A DNA stretch of 9,346 bases from an uncultured Alphaproteobacteria bacterium (GTDB taxonomy: Bacteria; Pseudomonadota; Alphaproteobacteria; Puniceispirillales; Puniceispirillaceae): positions 1-9,346 of the forward strand of contig CAJWKB010000035.1 in assembly GCA_913042065.1 (NCBI GenBank), in the 5' to 3' direction. Made by a program: the position numbers and the translations under genes. The stretch's first letter is position 1; each line of letters opens with the position of its first letter. The notes beneath the pieces were generated by a model. The model searched no databases, was not told the origin of the DNA, and was given only the letters and a program-made list of their open reading frames with translations. Shown here piece after piece: positions 1 through 7,181 of this stretch.

Positions 1-980
1 ATGGAGCCGCTGTTGGCATCAGAGCAGAGACTATCAATAGGCTTGTCGAGGAATACTATGGGCAACTTGAGGAGGGGGCCAAGACCCCAACCTACAGATT
101 TCCTATTGGCGATCAGCGGCCGAGGCGGTCAGGTGCGCTGGCTGCTTCGATTGCAGTACTGCTGGCTGTTGGTGGCTATACTGGTTGGTATTTTATGGAT
201 CGGCCGCAGACAATTGAAGATGTTCTGAGCGAAAATGCTCAAACTGCGCTGGTAACCCCTGAAATAGAGAGCACTATGACTGAAAGTGGCGCTCTGGGCG
301 GCGGGGCTGATGCACGCCCTGATCAGATCACGGGTTTCGATGAAACGGAAGACAATGATGTGTTGCCACTTGTCGAGACAGTTCAGAATGGCGTGCAATC
401 TGATAATGCCGAAGGCCTGTCGTTTGTTGACGACACACAGATAGAAATTGCCGGTGTTGGCGATGCTGACAATTCTCGCCTGGTTAAGCCACCGTTGGAA
501 CCGGACGGAGACGATGTTCAATCTAGGGATAATATGGATAAGGCCGATTTGTCGGCATACACGCAATCAGAAACAGAACCCGGTTTGCCTCTTGCTGGCA
601 CGATTGAGACGGCTGGCGCAAGCGCAGGTGCAAGTGTTGATTTGTCGCTTGACAGTGGCGAGATCGGGCAGGAGTTGAAACCTGATCAAGGATCAGCCAT
701 CGCCAATCAGCGCGATCCAGCAAATGAGTTGACGCTGCGAGCGTTGTCCTCGAGCTGGGTGGAAATCGTAAGAAATGACGGCGAAGAGGTTATGACAAGG
801 CTGATGCGTGCGGGTGACACTTACCTAATCGATTCTAGTGACAGTCTTTACTTAAGTACAGGAAATGCCGGCGGTCTAGAATTTGTGTTTAACGATGGCA
901 CAATAAAGGCAGTTGGCGAGACTGGTGAGATTGTCAGAGACTTACCTCTATTGATCAGCGGATTGAAAGCCAAGCTTTGA
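1..980 (+). CDS. rodZ: RodZ-like cell-shape membrane protein with DUF4115 domain (5' partial)
   Basis: The reading frame is open from base 3 to the TGA at 978-980 (325 codons), so the start lies before the window. The first ~40 residues fit the end of the N-terminal helix-turn-helix region plus a juxtamembrane segment containing RPRR. A single transmembrane helix follows at about fragment residues 44-64 (ALAASIAVLLAVGGYTGWYF). A long linker (about 65-239) is low in complexity and strongly acidic, with about 38 Asp/Glu against 8 Lys/Arg. The C-terminal ~85 residues match DUF4115, with SSSWVEIV, RAGDTYLI and STGNAGGLEF. Known family role: RodZ anchors MreB filaments to the membrane and supports cell elongation, with the C-terminal domain in the periplasm. 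The position just before ispG-hisS matches rodZ-ispG-hisS in other proteobacteria. The assignment rests on architecture and synteny, since the MreB-binding domain is not visible. An internal ATG at 195 falls right after the membrane helix and is not a credible start. Confidence 0.85.
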   Translation, partial: GAAVGIRAETINRLVEEYYGQLEEGAKTPTYRFPIGDQRPRRSGALAASIAVLLAVGGYTGWYFMDRPQTIEDVLSENAQTALVTPEIESTMTESGALGGGADARPDQITGFDETEDNDVLPLVETVQNGVQSDNAEGLSFVDDTQIEIAGVGDADNSRLVKPPLEPDGDDVQSRDNMDKADLSAYTQSETEPGLPLAGTIETAGASAGASVDLSLDSGEIGQELKPDQGSAIANQRDPANELTLRALSSSWVEIVRNDGEEVMTRLMRAGDTYLIDSSDSLYLSTGNAGGLEFVFNDGTIKAVGETGEIVRDLPLLISGLKAKL

Positions 981-1078
981 GCCCACTGCCTGTTGATACT
1001 GATAATCAAGACTGAAACACCGATGGTCGTCCTGTTGCTGTGGCGTTGTCCGGCGTGAGCGGTTATAGATTTATCGAG

Positions 1079-1107
1079 TTGACACGCCTATTGCCCATCT
1101 TTCAAAT
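1079..1107 (+). promoter_or_regulatory. Candidate sigma-70 promoter for the ispG-hisS-prfA-prmC unit
   Basis: A perfect -35 hexamer TTGACA (1079-1084) is followed, after 17 bp, by TCAAAT (1102-1107), which matches four of six -10 positions. Transcription would start around 1114, giving a leader of roughly 27 nt before the TTG start of ispG. The 160-bp gap after the RodZ-like gene holds no other gene. Read-through from upstream is equally possible, and no start site has been measured. Confidence 0.4.
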
Positions 1108-1140
1108 GCTGATCTAAAATTGTCTGCTCTGGAGTGAGAC

Positions 1141-2301
1141 TTGTCAAACGCATACCGAGCCTATCGCACAATTGAGCGCCGGCAATGCCAGCAAATTATG
1201 GTCGGGAATGTTCCCGTTGGCGGTGATGCGCCGATTTCCGTTCAGACCATGACCAATACGCTTACGACTGATGTTGAGGCGACAATTGCCCAAATCAACA
1301 GTGCCGCCGAGGCGGGCGCTGATATCGTGCGAGTGTCCTGCCCAGATGAGGAAAGTACAGCAGCTCTGCAGACAATCTGTCAGAATAGCCCCGTTCCCGT
1401 TATTGCCGATATTCATTTCCACTATAGGCGTGCCATTGAAGCGGCCAAAGCAGGTGCCGCCTGCTTAAGGATCAATCCTGGAAATATAGGCAAGGCCGAG
1501 CGCGTTCGCGAGGTGATCAAGGCTGCCCGCGATCATGGATGTTCGATGCGTATTGGTGTCAATGCTGGGTCGTTGGAACGCCATCTGCTCGAGAAATACG
1601 CTGAACCTTGTCCGGAGGCTTTGGTGGAGTCTGCGCTCGATCATGCCCGGATTCTTCAAGATTATGATTTTCACGAGTTCAAGATCTCCGTGAAGGCCTC
1701 TGATGTTTTTCTTGCAGTAGCCGCCTACCAACAGCTTGCTGAGGCAATTGACTGCCCTCTTCACATTGGCATTACAGAGGCAGGCGGGCTGCGAGCTGGT
1801 ACTGTTAAATCTTCTATTGGCCTTGGCAACTTACTGTGGGCTGGAATTGGAGATACTGTGCGCGTGTCTTTGTCTGCTGATCCCGCAGAAGAGGTTAAAG
1901 TGGCTTATGAGATGCTCAAATCGCTTGGCTTGCGGCGGCGCGGTGTCACGGTAATTTCATGCCCGTCTTGCGCGCGGCAGCAGTTCAATGTGATTGAGAC
2001 AGTGCAGATCATTGAGGACCGGCTACAACATATCGACGAACCAATTTCCGTCTCGATCATTGGCTGCGTCGTTAATGGCCCCGGCGAGGCGCGTGAGACC
2101 GATATCGGCCTCACTGGTGGTGGCAAGGGTACGCACCAGATATATGTGTCTGGGCTTGCTGATCACCGTCTGTCAAATGAAGATCTAGTCGAGCATATTG
2201 TTAGCATGGTCGAAGAGCGCGCAGCCAAAATTAAAGAACAGAAGCATGCTGAACTCCAACCAGAAAAGATACGTGCCGAAGGCATGACGGAGACACTTTG
2301 A
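1141..2301 (+). CDS. ispG: 4-hydroxy-3-methylbut-2-en-1-yl diphosphate synthase IspG (GcpE)
   Basis: IspG is the [4Fe-4S] enzyme of the cytoplasmic MEP isoprenoid pathway. It reductively opens 2-C-methyl-D-erythritol 2,4-cyclodiphosphate to HMBPP. The 386-residue product is close to the ~370 usual in proteobacteria. The N-terminal TIM-barrel part carries [15 protein letters not shown] and RINPGNIG. The C-terminal cluster-binding part carries SCPSC (Cys274, Cys277) and GCVVNGPGE (Cys309, Glu316). The spacing of these four ligands equals that of E. coli IspG, so the enzyme should be active. The start is TTG at 1141, preceded by GGAG at 1131-1134 with a 6-nt spacer. The next in-frame ATG (1198) would remove conserved sequence. 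The C-terminal ~25 residues after EERAAKIK are charged and look like a lineage-specific tail. It sits between the RodZ-like gene and hisS, the classic proteobacterial order. Confidence 0.97.
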   Translation: MSNAYRAYRTIERRQCQQIMVGNVPVGGDAPISVQTMTNTLTTDVEATIAQINSAAEAGADIVRVSCPDEESTAALQTICQNSPVPVIADIHFHYRRAIEAAKAGAACLRINPGNIGKAERVREVIKAARDHGCSMRIGVNAGSLERHLLEKYAEPCPEALVESALDHARILQDYDFHEFKISVKASDVFLAVAAYQQLAEAIDCPLHIGITEAGGLRAGTVKSSIGLGNLLWAGIGDTVRVSLSADPAEEVKVAYEMLKSLGLRRRGVTVISCPSCARQQFNVIETVQIIEDRLQHIDEPISVSIIGCVVNGPGEARETDIGLTGGGKGTHQIYVSGLADHRLSNEDLVEHIVSMVEERAAKIKEQKHAELQPEKIRAEGMTETL

Positions 2302-2303
2302 AA

Positions 2304-3557
2304 ATGTCACGTTTGCAGCCTGTACGAGGAACTACAGACCTTCTGCCGGAGACAATGGCCGCGCACCGTAAGGTCATTGACACGGCGCGCAATTGCTCCG
2401 CCTATTATGGGTTTCAAGAGATGGCCACGCCCATATTTGAATTCTCTGAGATTTTTTCGCGGCCGCTTGGCGAAAGCAGTGATGTTGTCACCAAGGAAAC
2501 ATATAATTTCATTGATCGCGGTGGTGAGAATTTGACATTGCGCCCTGAAAACACGGCTGGTGTGGTGCGGGCGATGATTTCAAACGGCCTAACTCAGTCA
2601 TTGCCGCTGAAATATTTCTATGCCGGTCCAATGTTTCGCTATGAGCGGCCACAGAAGGGGAGGATGCGTCAATTTCACCAGATTGGAGTTGAATATCTTG
2701 GCTGTGTTGAGCCTCTGTCAGACGTCGAAATTATCGCCTGCGGCGCCCGTTTTTTGCGGAATTTGGGGGTTCTTGATCAGTGTGTTCTCCATCTGAACTC
2801 GCTCGGTGATACCGAAAGTCGTCTTGGATATAGGAGCGCTCTTGTCGCGTTTCTGACCCAGCATGAGGATGATTTGTCAGAGAACAGCAAGTTGCGATTG
2901 CGTGCTAACCCGCTGCGAATTTTGGACTCAAAAGATTTGGGAGATCGCCAGATATTGCTTGAAGCGCCCAAGCTTCAGGACTATTTAAACGATTCCTCAA
3001 TGGCTCATTTTTCCGCTGTTACTGCAGCACTCGATGCCGCTAGCATCGAGTGGAAATTTGATCCGCTTCTGGTCCGTGGGCTTGATTATTATTGCCATAG
3101 TGCATTTGAATTCATCACTGATGCTTTGGGTGCACAGGGCACCGTTCTTGGCGGTGGGCGATATGATGGGCTTGCCGAGATGTTAGGTGGCCCACCCATT
3201 GCTGGTGTCGGTTGGGCTGCTGGCATTGAGCGGCTTGCTTTGCTTGTTGGTGCGGGTAATCTTGAGGCGCCTGATATTGCTATTATTGCTGCAGAGTCGT
3301 CGGCGCAGATTATTGCTTTCCGTATTGCCGAGGATTTGCGATCTGCAGGTCTCTCTGTTGATATTCCTGTGTCTGGAAACATGGGTAAGAAAATGAAAAA
3401 GGTTGACCGCGCTGGGATTCGGTTTGCCGGAATCATTGGTGGCGCTGAAATGGCAAATGGCACTGTGCAATTGCGCGACTTGCGTGAGGGTAAACAGGAA
3501 GAACTCGAACAAAGCGGTCTCGTCAGTGCCATCGTCACCCGTCTTGATCGGCGCTAG
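2304..3557 (+). CDS. hisS: Histidine--tRNA ligase (class II aminoacyl-tRNA synthetase)
   Basis: HisS charges tRNA-His with histidine using ATP, as a cytoplasmic homodimer. Seen in the 417-residue product: the N-terminal [19 protein letters not shown]; motif 2 with [16 protein letters not shown] (about 111-126); the histidine-binding LVRGLDYY (about 256-263); and motif 3 with [11 protein letters not shown] (about 301-311). A C-terminal anticodon-binding domain starts near residue 325. Length and motifs are normal for the bacterial enzyme, and the catalytic LVRGLDYY and full motif 2 argue against a HisZ-type paralogue. The start is not certain. ATG at 2304 gives the usual N-terminus. TTG at 2298 would overlap the ispG stop as TTGA and lies 5 nt after GGAG (2289-2292), which is better ribosome-binding spacing than the 11 nt to the ATG. 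Translational coupling with ispG is likely either way. Confidence 0.96.
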   Translation: MSRLQPVRGTTDLLPETMAAHRKVIDTARNCSAYYGFQEMATPIFEFSEIFSRPLGESSDVVTKETYNFIDRGGENLTLRPENTAGVVRAMISNGLTQSLPLKYFYAGPMFRYERPQKGRMRQFHQIGVEYLGCVEPLSDVEIIACGARFLRNLGVLDQCVLHLNSLGDTESRLGYRSALVAFLTQHEDDLSENSKLRLRANPLRILDSKDLGDRQILLEAPKLQDYLNDSSMAHFSAVTAALDAASIEWKFDPLLVRGLDYYCHSAFEFITDALGAQGTVLGGGRYDGLAEMLGGPPIAGVGWAAGIERLALLVGAGNLEAPDIAIIAAESSAQIIAFRIAEDLRSAGLSVDIPVSGNMGKKMKKVDRAGIRFAGIIGGAEMANGTVQLRDLREGKQEELEQSGLVSAIVTRLDRR

Positions 3558-3589
3558 TCAGTATTTACACGAATGAGAGGAATGTGTTT

Positions 3590-4669
3590 ATGAGCCTCGA
3601 CTCAATGATGGACAAGGTGTTGCAGCGGCGTGTAGAGGTTGAGCAGTGTCTGTCCCAAGCCGCTGAAATGGCCCCTGCCGAGATGGCCAAATTGTCCCGT
3701 GAACTGAATGAATTGCGGCCGGTATGTGAACAGATAGAGCTAGTCATTCGTCTTACCACGGAGATTGCCGACGCCCGCTTGATGGTCGATGAAGCTGGTG
3801 AGGATGCTGAAATGGCGGAGATGGCACGCCTGGAACTTGAGGAGCTTTCCAATCAGATTCCTAACGAGCAACAAAAGCTGCAACTACTTTTGCTGCCGAA
3901 GGACAAGGATGACTCGCGCAACGCTATTCTCGAGGTGCGTGCGGGGACAGGCGGGGATGAAGCAGCGCTTTTTGCCGCTGACCTGTTTGCTATGTACCAG
4001 AGATTTGCGGCGAAGCATGACTGGAAATTCGAGATAATGGAAGTTTCCGAAACAGGTATTGGCGGTTATAAGGAAGCTACAGCCAATATCGCCGGTTCAA
4101 ATGTGTTTGCGAGGTTGAAATTCGAATCTGGTGTGCATCGAGTTCAACGTGTCCCGGAGACGGAAACGGGAGGCCGCATTCACACTTCAGCAGCAACTGT
4201 GGCGGTTCTACCCGAGGCTGAGGACGTCGATATTGACATTGTTGAGACGGATTTGCGCATAGATGTTTTTCGCGCTTCGGGACCGGGTGGACAGTCAGTT
4301 AATACCACCGACTCAGCAGTGCGCATCACGCATCTGCCTACAGGTATTGTGGTTAGTCAGCAGGATGAGAAGTCGCAGCATAAAAATAGGTCAAAGGCGA
4401 TGAAGATTCTCAGAGCCCGAATTTATGATGCCGAACGAGCTAGGATGGAGGCTGAACGTGCGGCGTCTCGCAAAGGTCAGGTCGGGTCCGGTGACCGCTC
4501 GGAGCGAATCAGAACCTATAATTTCCCGCAGGGCCGGGTGACTGATCATCGGATCAATCTGACGATCTACAAGCTTGATCGGATTGTTGCTGGCGAGGCG
4601 CTCGAAGAGGTGATAGAGGCACTTGTTGCTGAGGATCAGGCCCGCCGCCTTGCCGAAGGTGTCAAATAG
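3590..4669 (+). CDS. prfA: Peptide chain release factor 1 (RF1)
   Basis: RF1 reads UAA and UAG in the ribosomal A site and triggers peptidyl-tRNA hydrolysis. The 359-residue product has the usual layout. An N-terminal alpha-helical domain (1-~100) is followed by [11 protein letters not shown]. The codon-recognition segment [15 protein letters not shown] contains the PxT tripeptide P189-E190-T191, which marks RF1 and not RF2. The catalytic loop [15 protein letters not shown] has Gln235, the same number as in E. coli RF1. The C-terminus includes [20 protein letters not shown], which is highly conserved. ATG 3590 is chosen because GAGAGG (3575-3580) lies 9 nt upstream; GTG at 3584 would be only 3 nt from it. 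The gene follows hisS by 32 bp and precedes prmC, whose product methylates Gln235. No truncation or programmed frameshift is visible. Confidence 0.97.
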   Translation: MSLDSMMDKVLQRRVEVEQCLSQAAEMAPAEMAKLSRELNELRPVCEQIELVIRLTTEIADARLMVDEAGEDAEMAEMARLELEELSNQIPNEQQKLQLLLLPKDKDDSRNAILEVRAGTGGDEAALFAADLFAMYQRFAAKHDWKFEIMEVSETGIGGYKEATANIAGSNVFARLKFESGVHRVQRVPETETGGRIHTSAATVAVLPEAEDVDIDIVETDLRIDVFRASGPGGQSVNTTDSAVRITHLPTGIVVSQQDEKSQHKNRSKAMKILRARIYDAERARMEAERAASRKGQVGSGDRSERIRTYNFPQGRVTDHRINLTIYKLDRIVAGEALEEVIEALVAEDQARRLAEGVK

Positions 4670-4725
4670 CCGGCTGATATAGGCATGTCATTGGGCATGG
4701 CTACCTAGGGCGAATTGGGGTGTGC

Positions 4726-5634
4726 ATGACCATTGAAGCGCGAAAAATTCTTGGGCCCGCTGCTAACGCATTAGCGCAGGCTGGCATTTCAAATGCGCGG
4801 CAGGATGCGCGCCTTCTTCTTGGTCTTGTTCTGGGTTGTGACCACGCTGTCTTACCCCATGAGCAGTTGCAGAATTGGTCCAATGATCTGCAAATCAGAT
4901 TTCAGGCGTATCTCAGTCGACGAATGGCTGGCGAGCCAGTTAGTCGTATCCGCGGATGGCGGGAATTTTGGTCACTTGATTTTGAGCTGTCCAAAGCCAC
5001 ACTTGATCCTCGCCCTGACTCAGAAACCCTTGTTGAGCATGCAGTTGCTTTTGGGCGGGTATATCCCGCAGGGTCCATGGCAGGCCGGCTGCAGATACTT
5101 GATATAGGCACAGGCAGTGGGTGCCTGCTACTTTCTTGCCTGTCAGAGTTGAAAATGGCGACGGGGATTGGCATTGACAATAATTCTGATGCGATTGCAA
5201 TGGCCGCACATAATGCTAACGTCCTTGGTTTTGAAAACCGTTCCGCGTTTGTCTTGGCTGACTTCACAATTGATTTGGCGCATCTCGGGTGCTTTGATAT
5301 TATTTTGTGTAATCCGCCCTACGTCCCCTCGGCACAGATTGCTAATCTCAGTCCTGAGGTTGCTCTTTATGATCCCCAATTAGCACTGGATGGTGGGTTG
5401 GATGGTCTCGATTCCTGGAGGCTTCTGATGCCACAAATGCTAAACTTGTTGTCGGCGCATGGGCAGGTTTTTGTGGAAATCGGAGATGGCCAGAGTTCTG
5501 ATGTCTTGGCTCTCGCCAGTTTGGCCGGTTTGTCAAACATCGGTATCTATAACGATCTCTCCGGTATCGTGCGATGCCTCTCGTTTTCTAGGGGTGCCGA
5601 TCACGCATTTCAGCCCAAAATGTCTAATGGTTGA
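4726..5634 (+). CDS. prmC: Peptide chain release factor N5-glutamine methyltransferase PrmC (HemK)
   Basis: PrmC transfers a methyl group from S-adenosylmethionine to the glutamine of the GGQ motif in RF1 and RF2, raising termination efficiency. The 302-residue product has an N-terminal helical substrate-binding domain (about 1-75) ending in PVSRIRGWREFWSLDF. RPDSETLVE (96-104) follows, then the SAM-binding loop LDIGTGSGCLL (125-135). NPPYVP (196-201) contains the NPPY signature that binds the target amide. The protein is slightly longer than the ~280 usual, with a short tail after FSRGADHAF. The start is ATG 4726, with a G-rich stretch (GGGG, 4717-4720) 5 nt upstream. GTG 4720 overlaps that stretch and is less likely. 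The gap to prfA is 56 bp. Placement directly after prfA is the common bacterial arrangement and pairs the modifying enzyme with its substrate. Confidence 0.96.
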   Translation: MTIEARKILGPAANALAQAGISNARQDARLLLGLVLGCDHAVLPHEQLQNWSNDLQIRFQAYLSRRMAGEPVSRIRGWREFWSLDFELSKATLDPRPDSETLVEHAVAFGRVYPAGSMAGRLQILDIGTGSGCLLLSCLSELKMATGIGIDNNSDAIAMAAHNANVLGFENRSAFVLADFTIDLAHLGCFDIILCNPPYVPSAQIANLSPEVALYDPQLALDGGLDGLDSWRLLMPQMLNLLSAHGQVFVEIGDGQSSDVLALASLAGLSNIGIYNDLSGIVRCLSFSRGADHAFQPKMSNG

Positions 5635-5673
5635 CAATTTTGCTTGATATCTATGACGATCAGCGGTTATGCT
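5631..5673 (+). promoter_or_regulatory. Candidate promoter(s) for the DUF4167 gene
   Basis: Two overlapping possibilities start at the end of prmC. TTGACA (5631-5636) overlaps the prmC stop and has TATGAC (5652-5657) after a short 15-bp spacer. TTGATA (5644-5649) has TATGCT (5668-5673) after 18 bp. Either would give a 5' leader of about 135-155 nt for DUF4167 that contains the inverted repeats at 5708-5717 and 5744-5788. Both are sub-consensus, and the gene could instead be transcribed from the prmC operon. Confidence 0.3.
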
Positions 5674-5686
5674 TAGAAATCGCTGA
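5660..5686 (+). repeat. Inverted repeat / hairpin after prmC
   Basis: TCAGCGGTT (5660-5668) and AATCGCTGA (5678-5686) can form a 9-bp stem with one G-U pair and a 9-nt loop. No T-run follows, so it is not a standard intrinsic terminator. It overlaps the -10 element of the second promoter candidate, so it could instead be an operator or a chance repeat. Confidence 0.35.
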
Positions 5687-5707
5687 AGTAATGGTCGCCA
5701 ATGACAG

Positions 5708-5717
5708 GCGCTAGCGC
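5708..5717. repeat. 10-bp perfect palindrome GCGCTAGCGC
   Basis: A perfect palindrome in the gap between prmC and DUF4167, about 100 bp before the DUF4167 start. As DNA it could be a dimeric-regulator half-site pair. As RNA it would form only a tiny stem. No known operator is recognised. Confidence 0.35.
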
Positions 5718-5743
5718 AATATCCCAAAAGAACGGGACAACTT

Positions 5744-5796
5744 ACCGCATGCATGTAAAGCGCCTTTTTAAAGGTTTTCACATGCGGTCCATTTTT
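5744..5796 (+). terminator. Long hairpin followed by T-run: terminator, attenuator or leader structure
   Basis: ACCGCATG (5744-5751) pairs perfectly with CATGCGGT (5781-5788), and T5 (5792-5796) follows 3 nt after the stem. An alternative register pairs GCATGT (5751-5756) with ACATGC (5780-5785) and continues inward through AAAG/TTTT to CCTTT (5763-5767) and AAAGG (5770-5774), about 15 pairs in all. The two registers compete for the CATGCGG segment. This resembles an intrinsic terminator for the prmC operon. However, only 20 nt separate the T-run from the DUF4167 ATG, and no promoter fits in that space, so DUF4167 transcripts would have to run through it. Confidence 0.45.
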
Positions 5797-5816
5797 GACA
5801 ACTGGTAACAAAATTT

Positions 5817-6344
5817 ATGAGACAACCTCAGAATGCTAAACGTGGCCGTGGTCGTGGCCGTCGTGGAAACGGTGGGGGGCAGCCACATGTACCTAACCGG
5901 AACACCTCATACGAATCCAATGGTCCAGATGTGAAACTTCGGGGCAACGCGCAGCAATTGTACGAAAAATATACGGCACTTGCTCACGATGCGTCTTCAT
6001 CCGGTGAGCGGATTTCAGCTGAGGGCTACAGTCAATTTGCTGACCACTATTTCAGGCTACATCAGGCTGCTGTAGGTGCTGCTGAAGCACGGCGACAGAA
6101 TGACAGTGCCGGTGACCAATCCGGCCAGCCGCGTAACAGGGCGCAGCCAGAATCACCGGATGTGGGTGATAAGCAACCTGAGGCTAACGTTAAGGGTGAT
6201 AAGACTGGAGGTGGAGAGGAAACCATTGCTAAAGGTAGTGCCGCCAGCGATTCTGCTGCGAAGGATGGGGCTGAAGTTGTTAAAATCAGCCCGGCGGACT
6301 CTCCAGAGGCTGTTCCGGAAGAACAGGACTCGGCCTCTGCCTGA
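5817..6344 (+). CDS. DUF4167 domain-containing protein
   Basis: The 175-residue product carries the DUF4167 domain at residues ~1-95. It has an arginine/glycine-rich start (KRGRGRGRRGNGGG), then the family signature TSYESNGPDVKLRGNAQQLY, and a helical segment with EGYSQFADHYFRLHQAA. The remaining ~80 residues are low in complexity, polar and acidic (EEQDSASA end), as is common in this family. The RG-rich stretch, encoded by near-tandem CGTGGY units at 5841-5866, looks like an RNA- or DNA-binding tail. This is an inference, as the family's function is not established to my knowledge. The location next to prfA-prmC is typical of alphaproteobacteria and suggests a link to translation or ribosomes. 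ATG 5817 is chosen because the family starts with such a basic segment. There is no clear Shine-Dalgarno sequence before it, and a hairpin (5744-5788) lies just upstream. The next gene is convergent. Confidence 0.92.
   Translation: MRQPQNAKRGRGRGRRGNGGGQPHVPNRNTSYESNGPDVKLRGNAQQLYEKYTALAHDASSSGERISAEGYSQFADHYFRLHQAAVGAAEARRQNDSAGDQSGQPRNRAQPESPDVGDKQPEANVKGDKTGGGEETIAKGSAASDSAAKDGAEVVKISPADSPEAVPEEQDSASA
6304..6339. repeat. Imperfect hairpin at the 3' end of the DUF4167 gene
   Basis: CAGAGGCTGTTC (6304-6315) pairs with GAACA (6321-6325) and GCCTCTG (6333-6339), giving a 12-bp stem interrupted by a 7-nt bulge with a 5-nt loop. It ends 2 nt before the stop codon. A second small stem CGCC/GGCG (6358-6368) follows in the 38-bp convergent gap. 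There is no T-run in either direction, so termination by this structure alone is doubtful. Confidence 0.35.
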
Positions 6345-6382
6345 TTGTCTGGTTTGTCGCCACAGGCGCGGGCCAATTATGA

Positions 6383-7177
6383 TTAATATGTTAGAATTGA
6401 AAACTTGTCGCCAAGCCTGACAGTGCCACCTTGCGTCACTCTCGCAAATATACCGAAATAAGTATGGCCAAGTGCGTTTTCCATGAGATGCAGATAGTGA
6501 TGGTCGCGCTCTGCAGTTTCAGGGTTGACATCAATCGCTGCGCAGCGGCTCACAGGTTCAGTCACATCAAGCCGCACGTCGCCAACGGCTAGTGTTTTAC
6601 CAACCAATGCTAATTCCTCAAATGGGGTAGTTGTATTGAAGATGATGTTCAAACGAAACCGCCTTGAGTCGGGTGTAGTTCCGGTTAAACCTGCAAAGTC
6701 CGTAATTGATGCGGATCCTCCGAGCGAAATTAGGGGCGCTTTTGTATCGGTAAATGCGCCATTATCGAGGCAGACCATTTTTGCGGGTCCTGGCAACTGT
6801 CCTTGCAGAAGCTCATCGAAAAATGCAGCAACGGCGCTGCGCCCCGCGTCGCTCTTCATATCGGCGGTCAAGAGCAACTCGCCATTGCGGCTGAGGATTA
6901 TCTTCTCGCATTTTTGATCCATTTCAAAATCACAATCGATATTGGCAAGCGCCTCATGACTCATCAGTTGGAGGAAAAAGGCTTTTTTGAGCCATATGCC
7001 GTCATCGACCCTCTCGTTTCCGCCACCTATGGCATAATTTCTGTCTCCAGGGAAATGAGCGCTAGCCGACAGGTGTGCGATCGCTAGTGCCTGCCCGGAG
7101 AGGCCTTTTACCGGATATCGCCAAAGCTGAGAAATTCGAAATGCGCCGGGTGTTGATCCTGTAGGTTGTTCAGTCAC
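6383..7177 (-). CDS. MOSC domain-containing protein (YcbX-like, N-terminal beta-barrel plus MOSC)
   Basis: The 264-residue product has a MOSC N-terminal beta-barrel domain (about 12-100, starting ISQLWRYPVKGLSGQAL). A MOSC domain follows (about 130-262), with RRFRLNIIF (172-180) and RCAAIDVNPETAERD. Cys212 in that motif is the conserved residue thought to bind sulfur or the molybdenum cofactor. Relatives such as E. coli YcbX and mitochondrial mARC reduce N-hydroxylated bases and related compounds. YcbX has an extra C-terminal 2Fe-2S ferredoxin domain that is missing here, so electrons would have to come from a separate partner. No signal peptide or membrane segment is seen. The start is GTG at 7177, only 4 bp after the M23 gene stop, with a weak GGA about 12 nt upstream; translation may be coupled. 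The exact substrate cannot be read from the sequence. Confidence 0.9.
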   Translation of the reverse strand: MTEQPTGSTPGAFRISQLWRYPVKGLSGQALAIAHLSASAHFPGDRNYAIGGGNERVDDGIWLKKAFFLQLMSHEALANIDCDFEMDQKCEKIILSRNGELLLTADMKSDAGRSAVAAFFDELLQGQLPGPAKMVCLDNGAFTDTKAPLISLGGSASITDFAGLTGTTPDSRRFRLNIIFNTTTPFEELALVGKTLAVGDVRLDVTEPVSRCAAIDVNPETAERDHHYLHLMENALGHTYFGIFARVTQGGTVRLGDKFSILTY

Positions 7178-7181
7178 GATG

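Noticed and set aside
1..228. 75-codon open frame starting at base 1
   Set aside because: It overlaps the RodZ-like frame, which has clear family matches throughout, and its own translation shows no domain.
993..1009. FNR-like dyad TTGAT-N7-ATCAA after the RodZ-like gene
   Set aside because: The spacer is 7 bp, whereas FNR boxes need 4 bp. It is probably chance.
3089..3538. 149-codon minus-strand frame inside hisS
   Set aside because: It is antisense to conserved hisS codons and its serine/proline-rich product is typical of a shadow frame.
4151..4162. RF1 codon-recognition tripeptide reads PET, not the PAT of E. coli
   Set aside because: The family motif is PxT, and PET is common, for example in Bacillus RF1. 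It does not suggest altered stop-codon reading.
5795..5800. Perfect TTGACA just before the DUF4167 start
   Set aside because: A matching -10 would fall inside the coding sequence and none is present there, so it cannot drive the gene as annotated.
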